From Bombus terrestris (lineage: Eukaryota; Arthropoda; Insecta; Hymenoptera; Apidae), in assembly GCF_910591885.1 (NCBI RefSeq), contig NC_063274.1:20792164-20856163 (forward strand): a DNA stretch of 64,000 nt, read 5' to 3'. Each line of letters starts with the position of its first letter. Within the stretch, counting starts at the first letter, position 1. Below, piece after piece: positions 40,402 to 56,705 of the stretch. Both the position numbers and the translations under genes were made by a program. The notes under the pieces were generated by a model, which was not told where the DNA came from, made no database searches, and worked only from the letters and a program-made list of their open reading frames with translations.

Positions 40402-43400
40402 ATAAGCTATAACGTGATATGCTATATCGATATAACGTATAACGTTATATACTATAACGATATAACGTCAAACGTTATATACGATAACGTTATAACGTAT
40501 AACGTTATGTACTATAACGATATAACGTATAACGTTATATACTATAACGATATAACGTATAACGTTATGTAGTATTACGATATAACGTATAACGTTATGT
40601 AGTATTACGATATAACGTATAACGTTATATACGATAACGATATAACGCATAACGTTATATACTATAACGATATAACGTAAAACGTTATATACGATATCGA
40701 TATAACGTATAACGTTATATACGATAACGATATAACGTATAACGTTATGTACTATAACGATATAACGTATAACGTTATATACTATAACGATATAACGTAT
40801 AACGTTATGTAGTATTACGATATAACGTATAACGTTATGTAGTATTACGATATAACGTATAACGTTATATACGATAACGATATAACGCATAACGTTATAT
40901 ACTATAACGATATAACGTAAAACGTTATATACGATATCGATATAACGTATAACGTTATATACGATAACGATATAACGTATAACGTTATAAACTATATCGT
41001 TATAACGTATAACGTTATATGCTATATCCATATAACGTATAACGTTATATACTATAACGATATAACGTAAAACGTTATATACGATAACGATATAACGTAT
41101 AACGTTATATACGATAACGATATAACGTATAACGTTATAAACTATATCGTTATAACGTATAACGTTATATGCTATATCCATATAACGTATAACGTTATAT
41201 ACGATAACGATATAACGTATAACGTTATATACGATAGCGATATAACGTATAACGTTATATACGATAACGATATAACGTATAACGTTATATACGATAACGA
41301 TATAACGTATAACGTTATAAACTATATCGTTATAACGTATAACGTTATATGCTATATCCATATAACGTATAACGTTATATACGATAACGATATAACGTAT
41401 AACGTTATATACGATAGCGATATAACGTATAACGTTATATACGATAACGATATAACGTATAACGTTATGTACTATAACGATATAACGTATAACGTTGTAT
41501 ACGATAACGATATAACGTATAACGTTATAAACTATATCGTTATAACGTATAACGTTATATACTATATCGATATAATGTATAACGTTATATACGATAACGA
41601 TATAACGTATAACGTTATGTACTATAACGATATAACGTATAACGTTATATACGATAACGATATAACGTATAACGTTAAAAACTATATCGTTATAACGTAT
41701 AACGTTATATACTATATCGATATAGTGTATAACGTTATATACTACAACGATATAACGTAAAACGTTATATACGATAACGATATAACGTATAACGTCATGT
41801 ACTATAACGATATAACGTATAACGTTGTATACGATAACGATATAACGTATAACGTTATAAACTATATCGTTATAACGGATAACGTTATATACTATATCGA
41901 TATAATGTATAACGTTATATACGATAACGATATAACGTATAACGTTATGTACTATAACGATATAACGTATAACGTTATATACGATAACGATATAACGTAT
42001 AACGTTAAAAACTATATCGTTATAACGTATAACGTTATATACTATAACGATATAACGTATAACGTTATGTAGTATTACGATATAACGTATAACGTTATGT
42101 AGTATTACGATATAACGTATAACGTTATATACTATAACGGTATAACGCATAACGTTATATACTATAACGATATAACGTAAAACGTTATATACGATATCGA
42201 TATAACGTATAACGTTATATACGATAACGATATAACGTATAACGTTATGTACTATAACGATATAACGTAAAACGTTATATACGATAACGATATAACGTAT
42301 AACGTTATAAACTATATCGTTATAACGTATAACGTTATGTAGTATTACGATATAACGTATAACGTTATATACTATAACGATATACCGTATAACGTTATAT
42401 ACGATAACGATATAACGTATAACGTTATATACGATAGCGATATAACGTATAACGTTATATACGATAACGATATAACGTTTAACGTTATGTACTATAACGA
42501 TATAACGTATAACGTTATATACGATAACGATATAACGTATAACGTTATATACTATATCGATATAACGTAAAACGTTATATACTATATCGATGTAACGTAA
42601 AACGTTATATACTATATCGATATAACGTATAACGTTATAAACTATATCGTTATAACGTATAACGTTATATACTATAACGATATAACGTATAACGTTATGT
42701 AGTATTACGATATAACGTATAACGTTATGTATTATTACGATATAACGTATAACGTTATGTAGTATTACGATATAACGTATAACGTTATATACGATAACGA
42801 TATAACGCATAACGTTATGTAGTATTACGATATAACGTATAACGTTATATGCTATATCCATATAACGTATAACGTTATGTACTATAACGATATAACGTAA
42901 AACGTTATATACGATAACGATATAACGTATAACGTTATATACGATAACGATATAACGTATAACGTTATAAACTATATTGTTATAACGTATAACGTTATAT
43001 GCTATATCCATATAATGTATAACGTTATATACGATAACGATATAACGTATAACGTTATATACGATAGCGATATAACGTATAACGTTATATACGATAACTA
43101 TATAACGTATAACGTTAAAAACTATATCGTTATAACGTATAACGTTATATACGATAACGATATAACGTATAACGTTATGTACTATAACGATATAACGTAT
43201 AACGTTATATACTATAACGATATAACGCATAACGTTATATACGATAACGATATAACGCATAACGTTATATACGATAACGATATAACGTATAACGTTATAA
43301 ACTATATCGTTATAACGTATAACGTGATATGCTATATCGATATAGCGTATAACGTTATGTACTATAACGATATAACGTATAACGTTATGTAGTATTACGA

Positions 43401-46400
43401 TATAACGTATAACGTTAGATACTATAACGATATAACGTATAACGTTATGTAGTATTACGATATAACGTATAACGTTATGTAGTATTACGATATAACGTAT
43501 AACGTTATATACGATAACGATATAAAGTAAAACGTTATATACTATATGGATATAACGTATAACGTTATATACTATATCGATATAACGTATAACGTTATGT
43601 ACTATAACGATATAACGTATAACGTTGTATACGATAACGATATAACGTATAACGTTATAAACTATATCGTTATAACGGATAACGTTATATACTATATCGA
43701 TATAATGTATAACGTTATATACGATAACGATATAACGTATAACGTTATGTACTATAACGATATAACGTATAACGTTATATACGATAACGATATAACGTAT
43801 AACGTTAAAAACTATATCGTTATAACGTATAACGTTATATACTATATCGATATAATGTATAACGTTATATACTATAACGATATAACGTAAAACGTTATAT
43901 ACGATAACGATATAACGTATAACGTTATAAGCTATATCGTTATAACGTATAACGTTATATACTATAACGATATAACGTATAACGTTATGTAGTATTACGA
44001 TATAACGTATAACGTTATGTAGTATTACGATATAACGTATAACGTTATATGCTATAACCATATAACGTATAACGTTATATACTATAACGATATAACGTAT
44101 AACGTTATGTAGTATTACGATATAACGTATAACGTTATGTAGTATTACGATATAACGCATAACGTTATATGCTATATCCATATAACGTATAACGTTATAT
44201 ACTATAACGATATAACGTAAAACGTTATATACTATAACGATATAACGTAAAACGTTATATACTATATCGATATAACGTATAACGTTATATACGATAACGA
44301 TATAACGCATAACGTTATATACGATAACGATATAACGTATAACGTTATATACGATAGCGATATAACGTATAACGTTATGTAGTATTACGATATAACGTAT
44401 AACGTTATGTAGTATTACGATATAACGTATAACGTTATGTAGTATTACGATATAACGTATAACGTTATATGGTATATCCATATAACGTATAACGTTATAT
44501 ACGATAACGATATAACGCATAACGTTATATACGATAACGATATAACGTATAACGTTATATACGAAAACGATATAACGTATAACGTTATGTACTATAACGA
44601 TATAACGTATAACGTTATATACTATAACGATATAACGCATAACGTTATATACGATAACGATATAACGCATAACGTTATATACGATAACGATATAACGTAT
44701 AACGTTATAAACTATATCGTTATAACGTATAACGTGATATGCTATATCGATATAGCGTATAACGTTATGTAGTATTACGATATAACGTATAACGTTATGT
44801 AGTATCACGATATAATGTATAACGTTATATGCTATATCCATATAACGTATAACGTTATATACTATAACGATATAACGTAAAACGTTATATACTATATCGA
44901 TATAACATATAACGTTAGATACTATAACGATATAACGTATAACGTTATGTAGTATTACGATATAACGTATAAGGTTATGTAGTATTACGATATAACGTAT
45001 AACGTTATATACGATAACGATATAACGTAAAACGTTATATACTATATGGATATAACGCATAACGTTATATACGATAACGATATAACGTATAACGTTATAT
45101 ACGATAGCGATATAACGTATAACGTTATGTAGTATTACGATATAACGTATAACGTTATGTAGTATTACGATATAACGTATAACGTTATGTAGTATTACGA
45201 TATAACGTATAACGTTATGTAGTATTACGATATAACGTATAACGTTATATGGTATATCCATATAACGTATAACGTTATATACGATAACGATATAACGTAT
45301 AACGTTGTATTCGATAACGATATAACGTATAACGTTATAAACTATATCGTTATAACGTATAACGTTATATACTATATCGATATAATGTATAACGTTATAT
45401 ACGATAACGATATAACGTATAACGTTATGTACTATAACGATATAACGTATAACGTTATATACGATAACGATATAACGTATAACGTTATAAACTATATCGT
45501 TATAACGTATAACGTTATATACTACAACGATATAACGTATAACGTTATGTAGTATTACGATATAACGTATAACGTTATGTAGTATTACGATATAACGTAT
45601 AACGTTATATGCTATAACCATATAACGTATAACGTTATATACTATAACGATATAACGTATAACGTTATATACGATAACGATATAACGTATAACGTTATAT
45701 ACTATAACGATATAACGTAAAACGTTATATACGATATCGATATAACGTATAACGTTATATACGATAACGATATAACGTATAACGTTATATACGATAACGA
45801 TATAACGTAAAACGTTAGATACTATATCGATATAACGTATAACGTTATGTAGTATTACGATATAACGTATAACGTTATGTAGTATTACGATATAACGTAT
45901 AACGTTATGTAGTATTACGATATAACGTATAACGTTATATGCTATATACATATAACGTATAACGTTATATACTATAACGATATAACGTAAAACGTTATAT
46001 ACTATATCGATATAACGTATAACGTTATATACTATAACGATATAACGTATAACGTTATGTAGTATTACGATATAACGTATAACGTTATATGCTATATCCA
46101 TATAACGTATAACGTTATATACTATAACGATATAACGTAAAACGTTATATACTATATCGATATAACGTATAACGTTATGTACTATAACGATATAACGTAT
46201 AACGTTACATACTATAACGATATAACGTAAAACGTTATATACGATATCGATATAACGTATAATGTTATATACGATAACGATATAACGTATAACGTTATGT
46301 ACTATAACGATATAACGTAAAACGTTATATACGATAACGATATAACGTATAACGTTATGTAGTAATACGATATAACGTATAACGTTATGTAGTATTACGA

Positions 46401-49400
46401 TATAACGTATAACGTTATATGCTATATGCATATAACGTATAACGTTATATACTATAACGATATACCGTATAACGTTATATACGATAACGATATAACGTAT
46501 AACGTTATATACGATAGCGATATAACGTATAACGTTATATACGATAACGATATAACGTATAACGTTATGTACTATAACGATATAACGTATAACGTTATAT
46601 ACTATAACGATATAACGCATAACGTTATATACGATAACGATATAACGCATAACGTTATATACGATAACGATATAACGTATAACGTTATAAACTATATCGT
46701 TATAACGTATAACGTGATATGCTATATCGATATAGCGTATAACGTTATGTACTATAACGATATAACGTATAACGTTATGTAGTATTACGATATAACGTAT
46801 AACGTTATGTAGTATTACGATATAACGTATAACGTTATGTAGTATCACGATATAATGTATAACGTTATATGCTATATCCATATAACGTATAACGTTATAT
46901 ACTATAACGATATAACGTAAAACGTTATATACTATATCGATATAACATATAACGTTAGATACTATAACGATATAACGTATAACGTTATGTAGTATTACGA
47001 TATAACGTATAACGTTATGTAGTATTACGATATAACGTATAACGTTATATACGATAACGATATAACGTAAAACGTTATATACTATATGGATATAACGTAT
47101 AACGTTATATACTATATCGATATAACGTATAACGTTATGTACTATAACGATATAACGTATAACGTTGTATACGATATCGATATAACGTATAACGTGATAT
47201 GCTATATCGATATAACGTATAACGTTATATACGATAACGATATAACGTATAACGTTATATACGGTAACGATATAACGTATAACGTTATGTACTATAAGGA
47301 TATAACGTATAACGTTATGTACTATAACGATATAACGTAAAACGTTATATACGATATCGATATAACGTATAACGTTATATACGATAACGATATAACGTAC
47401 AACGTTATGTACTATAACGATATAACGTAAAACGTTATATACTATAACGATATAACGTAAAACGTTATATACGATAACGATATAACGTATAACGTTATGT
47501 ACTATAACGATATAACGTATAACGTTATATACGATAACGATATAACGTATAACGTTATAAACTATATCGTTATAACGTATAACGTTATATACTATAACGA
47601 TATAACGTATAACTTTATGTAGTATTACGATATAACGTAAAACGTTATGTAGTATTACGATATAACGTATAACGTTATATGCTATAACCATATAACGTAT
47701 AACGTTATATACTATAACGATATAACGTATAACGTTATGTAGTATTACGATATAACGTATAACGTTATGTAGTATTACGATATAACGTATAACGTTATAT
47801 GCTATATCCATATAACGTATAACGTTATATACTATAACGATATAACGTAAATCGTTATATACTATAACGATATAACGTAAAACGTTATATACTATATCGA
47901 TATAACGTATAACGTTATATACGATAACGATATAACGTATAACGTTATAAACTATATCGTTATAACGTATAACGCTATATACTATATCGATATAATGTAT
48001 AACGTTATATACGATAACGATATAACGTATAATGTTGTGTACTATAACGATATAACGTATAACGTTATATACGATAACGATATAACGTAAAACGTTATAT
48101 ACTATATCGATATAACGTATAACGTTATGTAGTATTACGATATAACGTATAACGTTATATGCTATATCCATATAACGTATAACGTTATATACTATAACGA
48201 TATACCGTATAACGTTATATACGATAACGATATAACGTATAACGTTATATACGATAGCGATATAACGTATAACGTTATATACGATAACGATATAACGTAT
48301 AACGTTATGTAGTATTACGATATAACGTATAACGTTATGTAGTATTACGATATAACGTATAACGTTATGTAGTATTACGATATAACGTATAACGTTATAT
48401 GCTATATACATATAACGTATAACGTTATATACTATAACGATATAACGAAAAACGTTATATACTATATCGATATAACGTATAACGTTATATACTATAACGA
48501 TATAACGTATAACGTTATGTAGTATTACGATATAACGTATAACGTTATGTAGTATTACGATATAACGTATAACGTTATATGCTATATCCATATAACGTAT
48601 AACGTTATATACTATAACGATATAACGTAAAACGTTATATACTATATCGATATAACGTATAACGTTATGTACTATAACGATATAACGTATAACGTTATAT
48701 GCTATAACGATATAACGTAAAACGTTATATACGATATCTATATAACGTATAATGTTATATACGATAACGATATAACGTATAACGTTATGTACTATAACGA
48801 TATAACGTAAAACGTTATATACGATAGCGATATAACGTATAACGTTATAAACTATATCGTTATAACGTATAGCGTTATGTACTATAACGATATAACGTAT
48901 AACGTTATATACGATAACGATATAACGTATAACGTTATATACGATAACGATATAACGCATAACGTTATATACGATAACGATATAACGTATAACGTTATAA
49001 ACTATATCGTTATAACGTATAACGTGATATGCTATGTCGATATAACGCATAATGTTATATACGATAACGATATAACGTATAACGTTATAAACTATATCGT
49101 TATAACGTATAACGTGATATGCTATATCGATATAGCGTATAACGTTATGTACTATAACGATATAACGTATAACGTTATGTAGTATTACGATATAACGTAT
49201 AACGTTATGTAGTATTACGATATAACGTATAACGTTATGTAGTATCACGATATAATGTATAACGTTATATGCTATATCCATATAACGTATAACGTTATAT
49301 ACTATAACGATATAACGTAAAACGTTATATACTATATCGATATAACATATAACGTTAGATACTATAACGATATAACGTATAACGTTATAAACTATATCGT

Positions 49401-50675
49401 TATAACGTATAACGTTATATACTATAACGATATACCGTATAACGTTATATACGATAACGATATAACGTATAACGTTATATACGATAGCGATATAACGTAT
49501 AACGTTATATACGATAACGATATAACGTATAACGTTATGTAGTATTACGATATAACGTATAACGTTATATGCTATATCCATATAACGTATAACGTTATAT
49601 ACTATAACGATATAACGCATAACGTTATATACGATAACGATATAACGCATAACGTTATATACGATAACGATATAACGTATAACGTTATAAACTATATCGT
49701 TATAACGTATAACGTGATATGCTATATCGATATAGCGTATAACGTTATGTACTATAACGATATAACGTATAACGTTATGTAGTATTACGGTATAACGTAT
49801 AACGTTATGTAGTATTACGATATAACGTATAACGTTATGTAGTATCACGATATAATGTATAACGTTATATGCTATATCCATATAACGTATAACGTTATAT
49901 ACTATAACGATATAACGTAAAACGTTATATACTATATCGATATAACATATAACGTTAGATACTATAACGATATAACGTATAACGTTATGTAGTATTACGA
50001 TAAACGTATAACGTTATGTAGTATTACGATATAACGTATAACGTTATATACGATAACGATATAACGTAAAACGTTATATACTATATGGATATAACGTATA
50101 ACGTTATATACTATATCGATATAATGTATAACGTTATATACTACAACGATATAACGTAAAACGTTATATACGATAACGATATAACGTATAACGTTATAAA
50201 CTATATCGTTATAACGTATAACGTGATATGCTATATCGATATAACGTATAACGTTATGTACTATAACGATATAACTTACAACGTTATATACGGTAACGAT
50301 ATAACGTATAACGTTATGTACTATAACGATATAACGTATAACGTTATATACGATAACGATATAACGTATAACGTTATATACGATAACGATATAACGGATA
50401 ACGTTATATACGATAGCGATATAACGTATAACGTTATATACGATAACGATATAACGTATAACGTTATGTACTATAACGATATAACGTATAACGTTATATA
50501 CTATAACGATATAACGTAAAACGTTATATACGATATCGATATAACGTATAACGTTATATACGATAACGATATAACGTATAACGTTACGTACTATAACGAT
50601 ATAACGTAAAACGTTATGTACTATAACGATATAACGTATAACGTTATATACGATAACGATATAACGTATAACGTT
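40402..50675 (+). repeat. HOR unit C3 (about 10.3 kb)
   Basis: It starts with the half-monomer at 40,402-40,416 and follows 16,568-27,081 monomer by monomer, with one extra 30-bp unit near 45,127-45,246 and a 270-bp deletion at 50,106. It carries the 29-bp monomer at 49,987-50,015. Near 50,676, where a new half-monomer anchor would be expected, a GGATAAC monomer follows instead, so the next HOR begins differently. Confidence 0.83.
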
Positions 50676-53555
50676 ATATACGATAACGATATAACGGATA
50701 ACGTTATATACGATAGCGATATAACGTATAACGTTATATACGATAACGATATAACGTATAACGTTATATACGATAACGATATAACGTATAACGTTATAAA
50801 CTATATCGTTATAACGTATAACGTTATATACTATAACGATATAACGTATAACGTTATGTAGTATTACGATATAACGTATAACGTTATGTAGTATTACGAT
50901 ATAACGTATAACGTTATATGCTATATCCATATAACGTATAACGTTATGTAGTATTACGATATAACGTATAACGTTATATGCTATATCCATATAACGTATA
51001 ACGTTATGTACTATAACGATATAACGTATAACGTTATATAGGATAATGATATAACGTATAACGTTATAAACTATATCGTTATAACGTATAACGTTATATA
51101 CTATAACGATATAACGTATAACGTTATGTAGTATTACGATATAACGTATAACGTTATATACGATAACGATATAACGCATAACGTTATATACGATAACGAT
51201 ATAACGTATAACGTTATATACGATAGCGATATAACGTATAACGTTATGTAGTATTACGATATAACGTATAACGTTATGTAGTATTACGATATAACGTATA
51301 ACGTTATATGGTATATCCATATAACGTATAACGTTATATACGATAACGATATAACGCATAACGTTATATACGATAACGATATAACGCATAACGTTATATA
51401 CGATAACGATATAACGTATAACGTTATAAACTATATCGTTATAACGTATAACGTGATATGCTATATCGATATAGCGTATAACGTTATGTACTATAACGAT
51501 ATAACGTATAACGTTATGTAGTATTACGATATAACGTATAACGTTATGTAGTATTACGATATAACGTATAACGTTATGTAGTATCACGATATAATGTATA
51601 ACGTTATATGCTATATCCATATAACGTATAACGTTATATACTATAACGATATAACGTAAAACGTTATATACTATATCGATATAACATATAACGTTAGATA
51701 CTATAACGATATAACGTACAACGTTATGTAGTATTACGATGTAACGTATAACGTTATGTAGTATTACGATATAACGTATAACGTTATATACGATAACGAT
51801 ATAACGTAAAACGTTATATACTATATGGATATAACGTATAATGTTATGTAGTATTACGATATAACGTATAACGTTATGTAGTATTACGATATAACGTATA
51901 ACGTTATATGCTATATCCATATAACGTATAACGTTATATACTATAACGATATAACGTAAAACGTTATATACTATAACGATATAACGTAAAACGTTATATA
52001 CTATATCGATATAACGTATAACGTTATATACGATAACGATATAACGTATAACGTTATGTAGTATTACGATATAACGTATAACGTTATATGCTATGTCCAT
52101 ATAACGTATAACGTTATGTACTATAACGATATAACGTATAACGTTATATACGATAACGATATAACGTATAACGTTATATACTATAACGATATAACGTAAA
52201 ACGTTATATACGATATCGATATAACGTATAACGTTATATACGATAACGATATAACGTATAACGTTATATACGATAACGATATAACGTAAAACGTTATATA
52301 CTATATCGATATAACGTATAACGTTATGTAGTATTACGATATAACGTATAACGTTATAAACTATATCGTTATAACGTATAACGTTATATACTATATCGAT
52401 ACAATGTATAACGTTATATACGATAACGATATAACGTATAATGTTGTGTACTATAACGATATAACGTATAACGTTATATACGATAATGATATAACGTAAA
52501 ACGTTATATACTATATCGATATAACGTATAACGTTATGTAGTATTACGATATAACGTATAACGTTATATGCTATATCCATATAACGTATAACGTTATATA
52601 CGATAACGATATAACGTATAACGTTATATACGATAGCGATATAACGTATAACGTTATATACGATAACGATATAACGTATAACGTTATGTAGTATTACGAT
52701 ATAACGTATAACGTTATGTAGTATTACGATATAACGTATAACGTTATGTAGTATTACGATATAACGTATAACGTTATATGCTATATACATATAACGTATA
52801 ACGTTATATACTATAACGATATAACGTAAAACGTTATATACTATATCGATATAACGTATAACGTTATATACTATAACGATATAACGTATAACGTTATGTA
52901 GTATTACGATATAACGTATAACGTTATGTAGTATTACGATATAACGTATAACGTTATATGCTATATCCATATAACGTATAACGTTATATACTATAACGAT
53001 ATAACGTAAAACGTTATATACTATATCGATATAACGTATAACGTTATGTACTATAACGATATAACGTATAACGTTATATACTATAACGATATAACGTAAA
53101 ACGTTATATACGATATCGATATAACGTATAATGTTATATACGATAACGATATAACGTATAACGTTATGTACTATAACGATATAACGTAAAACGTTATATA
53201 CGATAGCGATATAACGTATAACGTTATAAACTATATCGTTATAACGTATAGGGTTATGTACTATAACGATATAACGTATAACGTTATATACGATAACGAT
53301 ATAACGTATAACGTTATGTAGTATTATGATATAACGTATAACGTTATGTAGTATTACGATATAACGTATAACGTTATATGCTATATCCATATAACGTATA
53401 ACGTTATATACTATAACGATATACCGTATAACGTTATATACGATAACGATATAACGTATAACGTTATATACGATAGCGATATAACGTATAAGGTTATATA
53501 CGATAACGATATAACGTATAACGTTATGTACTATAACGATATAACGTATAACGTT
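50556..53555 (+). repeat. ~3-kb duplicated block, copy 1
   Basis: This matches 56,706-59,765 at an offset of 6,150 bp up to about 51,300 and 6,210 bp after it. The step is a 60-bp difference beside an ATATGGTATATCC/ATATGCTATATCC monomer. Shared rare marks include GATGTAACG at 51,740, GATACAATG at 52,399, ATAGGGTTATG at 53,249 and ATAAGGTTATA at 53,489. Confidence 0.84.
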
Positions 53556-55800
53556 ATATACGATAACGATATAACGTATAACGTTATAAACTATATCGTT
53601 ATAACGTATAACGTTATATACTATAACGATATAACGTATAACGTTATGTAGTATTACGATATAACGTATAACGTTATGTAGTATTACGATATAACGTATA
53701 ACGTTATATGCTATAACCATATAACGTATAACGTTATATACTATAACGATATAACGTATAACGTTATGTAGTATTACGATATAACGTATAACGTTATGTA
53801 GTATTACGATATAACGTATAACGTTATATGCTATATCCATATAACGTATAACGTTATATACTATAACGATATAACGTAAAACGTTATATACTATAACGAT
53901 ATAACGTAAAACGTTATATACTATATCGATATAACGTATAACGTTATATACGATAACGATATAACGTATAACGTTATAAACTATATCGTTATAACGTATA
54001 ACGTTATATACTATTTCGATATAATGTATAACGTTATATACTATAACGATATAACGTAAAACGTTATATACGATAACGATATAACGTATAACGTTATGTA
54101 CTATAACGATATAACTTACAACGTTATATACGGTAACGATATAACGTATAACGTTATGTACTATAACGATATAACGTAAAACGTTATATACGATAACGAT
54201 ATAACGTAAAACGTTATATACGATAACGATATAACGTATAACGTTATGTACTATAACGATATAACGTATAACGTTATATACGATAACGATATAACGTATA
54301 ACGTTATAAACTATATCGTTATAACGTATAACGTTATATACTATAACGATATAACGTATAACGTTATGTAGTATTACGATATAACGTATAACGTTATGTA
54401 GTATTACGATATAACGTATAACGTTATATGCTATAACCATATAACGTATAACGTTATATACTATAACGATATAACGTATAACGTTATGTAGTATTACGAT
54501 ATAACGTATAACGTTATGTAGTATTACGATATAACGTATAACGTTATATGCTATATCCATATAACGTATAACGTTATATACTATAACGATATAACGTAAA
54601 ACGTTATATACTATAACGATATAACGTAAAACGTTATATACTATATCGATATAACGTATAACGTTATATACGATAACGATATAACGTATAACGTTATAAA
54701 CTATATCGTTATAACGTATAACGTTATATACTATAACGATATAACGTATAACGTTATGTAGTATTACGATATAACGTATAACGTTATGTAGTATTACGAT
54801 ATAACGTATAACGTTATGTAGTATTACGATATAACGTATAACGTTATATGCTATATCCATATAACGTATAACGTTATGTACTATAACGATATAACGTATA
54901 ACGTTATATACTATATGGATATAACGTATAACGTTATATACTATATCGATATAACGTATAACGTTATGTACTATAACGATATAACGTATAACGTTGTATA
55001 CGATAACGATATAACGTATAACGTTATAAACTATATCGTTATAACGTATAACGTTATATACTATATCGATATAATGTATAACGTTATATACGATAACGAT
55101 ATAACGTATAACGTTATGTACTATAACGATATAACGTATAACGTTATATACGATAACGATATAACGTATAACGTTAAAAACTATATCGTTATAACGTATA
55201 ACGTTATATACTATATCGATATAATGTATAACGTTATATACTATAACGATATAACGTAAAACGTTATATACGATAACGATATAACGTATAACGTTATAAA
55301 CTATATCGTTATAACGTATAACGTGATATGCTATATCCATATAACGTATAACGTTATATACGATAACGATATAACGTATAACGTTATAAACTATATCGTT
55401 ATAACGTATAACGTTATATACTATAACGATATAACGTATAACGTTATGTAGTATTACGATATAACGTGTAACGTTATGTAGTATTACGATATAACGTATA
55501 ACGTTATATGCTATAACCATATAACGTATAACGTTATATACTATAACGATATAACGTATAACGTTATGTAGTATTACGATATAACGTATAACGTTATATG
55601 CTATATCCATATAACGTATAACGTTATATACTATAACGATATAACGTAAAACGTTATATACTATAACGATATAACGTAAAACGTTATATACTATATCGAT
55701 ATAACGTATAACGTTATATACGATAACGATATAACGTATAACGTTATAAACTATATCGTTATAACGTATAACGTTATATACTATAACGATATAACGTATA
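53526..55800 (+). repeat. Repeated ~480-bp block with CTATAACC marker
   Basis: Monomers at 53,526-54,005 recur at 54,246-54,725 (720-bp offset). A shortened version follows from about 55,381. The marker is an ATATGCTATAACC monomer at 53,706, 54,426 and 55,506, and the set recurs at 60,706 and 61,486. The 54,876-55,259 part matches the GTATACGATAACG-bearing block seen at 3,291-3,624 and near 63,435. Confidence 0.78.
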
Positions 55801-56705
55801 ACGTTATGTAGTATTACGATATAACGTATAACGTTATATGCTATATCCATATAACGTATAACGTTATGTACTATAACGATATAACGTATAACGTTATATA
55901 CGATAACGATATAACATATAACGTTATATACTATAACGATATAACGTAAAACGTTATATACGATATCGATATAACGTATAACGTTATATACGATAACGAT
56001 ATAACGTATAACGTTATATACGATAACGATATAACGTATAACGTTATATACGATAACGATATAACGTATAATGTTGTGTACTATAACGATATAACGTATA
56101 ACGTTATATACGATAACGATATAACGTAAAACGTTATATACTATATCGATATAACGTATAACGTTATGTAGTATTACGATATAACGTATAACGTTATATG
56201 CTATATCCATATAACGTATAACGTTATATACTATAACGATATACCGTATAACGTTATATACTATATCGATATAACGTATAACGTTATATACGATATCGAT
56301 ATAACGTATAATGTTATATACGATAACGATATAACGTATAACGTTATGTACTATAACGATATAACGTAAAACGTTATATACGATAGCGATATAACGTATA
56401 ACGTTATAAACTATATCGTTATAACGTATAGCGTTATGTACTATAACGATATAACGTATAACGTTATATACGATAACGATATAACGTATAACGATATGTA
56501 GTATTACGATATAACGTATAACGTTATGTAGTATTACGATATAACGTATAACGTTATATGCTATATCCATATAACGTATAACGTTATATACTATAACGAT
56601 ATACCGTATAACGTTATATACGATAACGATATAACGTATAACGTTATATACGATAGCGATATAACGTATAACGTTATGTACTATAACGATATAACGTATA
56701 ACGTT

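Larger units (their letters stand above)
32542..50675 (+). repeat. 18-kb segmental HOR duplication, copy 2
   Basis: This is the partner of 8,888-27,081. Differences visible by eye include 33,611 (AACGGTATG), 34,192 (hairpin monomer), 35,191 (CGATATAAC in place of CGTTATAAC), the 180-bp linker at 38,572-38,751, one extra ATGTAGTATTACG monomer near 45,127-45,246 and a 270-bp loss at 50,106. All length differences are multiples of 30. Confidence 0.84.

Noticed and set aside
8888..50675. Assembly artefact as the sole explanation of the large duplications.
   Set aside because: The copies carry private differences (inversions, 30/180/270-bp indels, single substitutions), so they are not simple duplicates of one sequence. 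It cannot be excluded without read depth, so confidence in long-range order is kept below that of local features.
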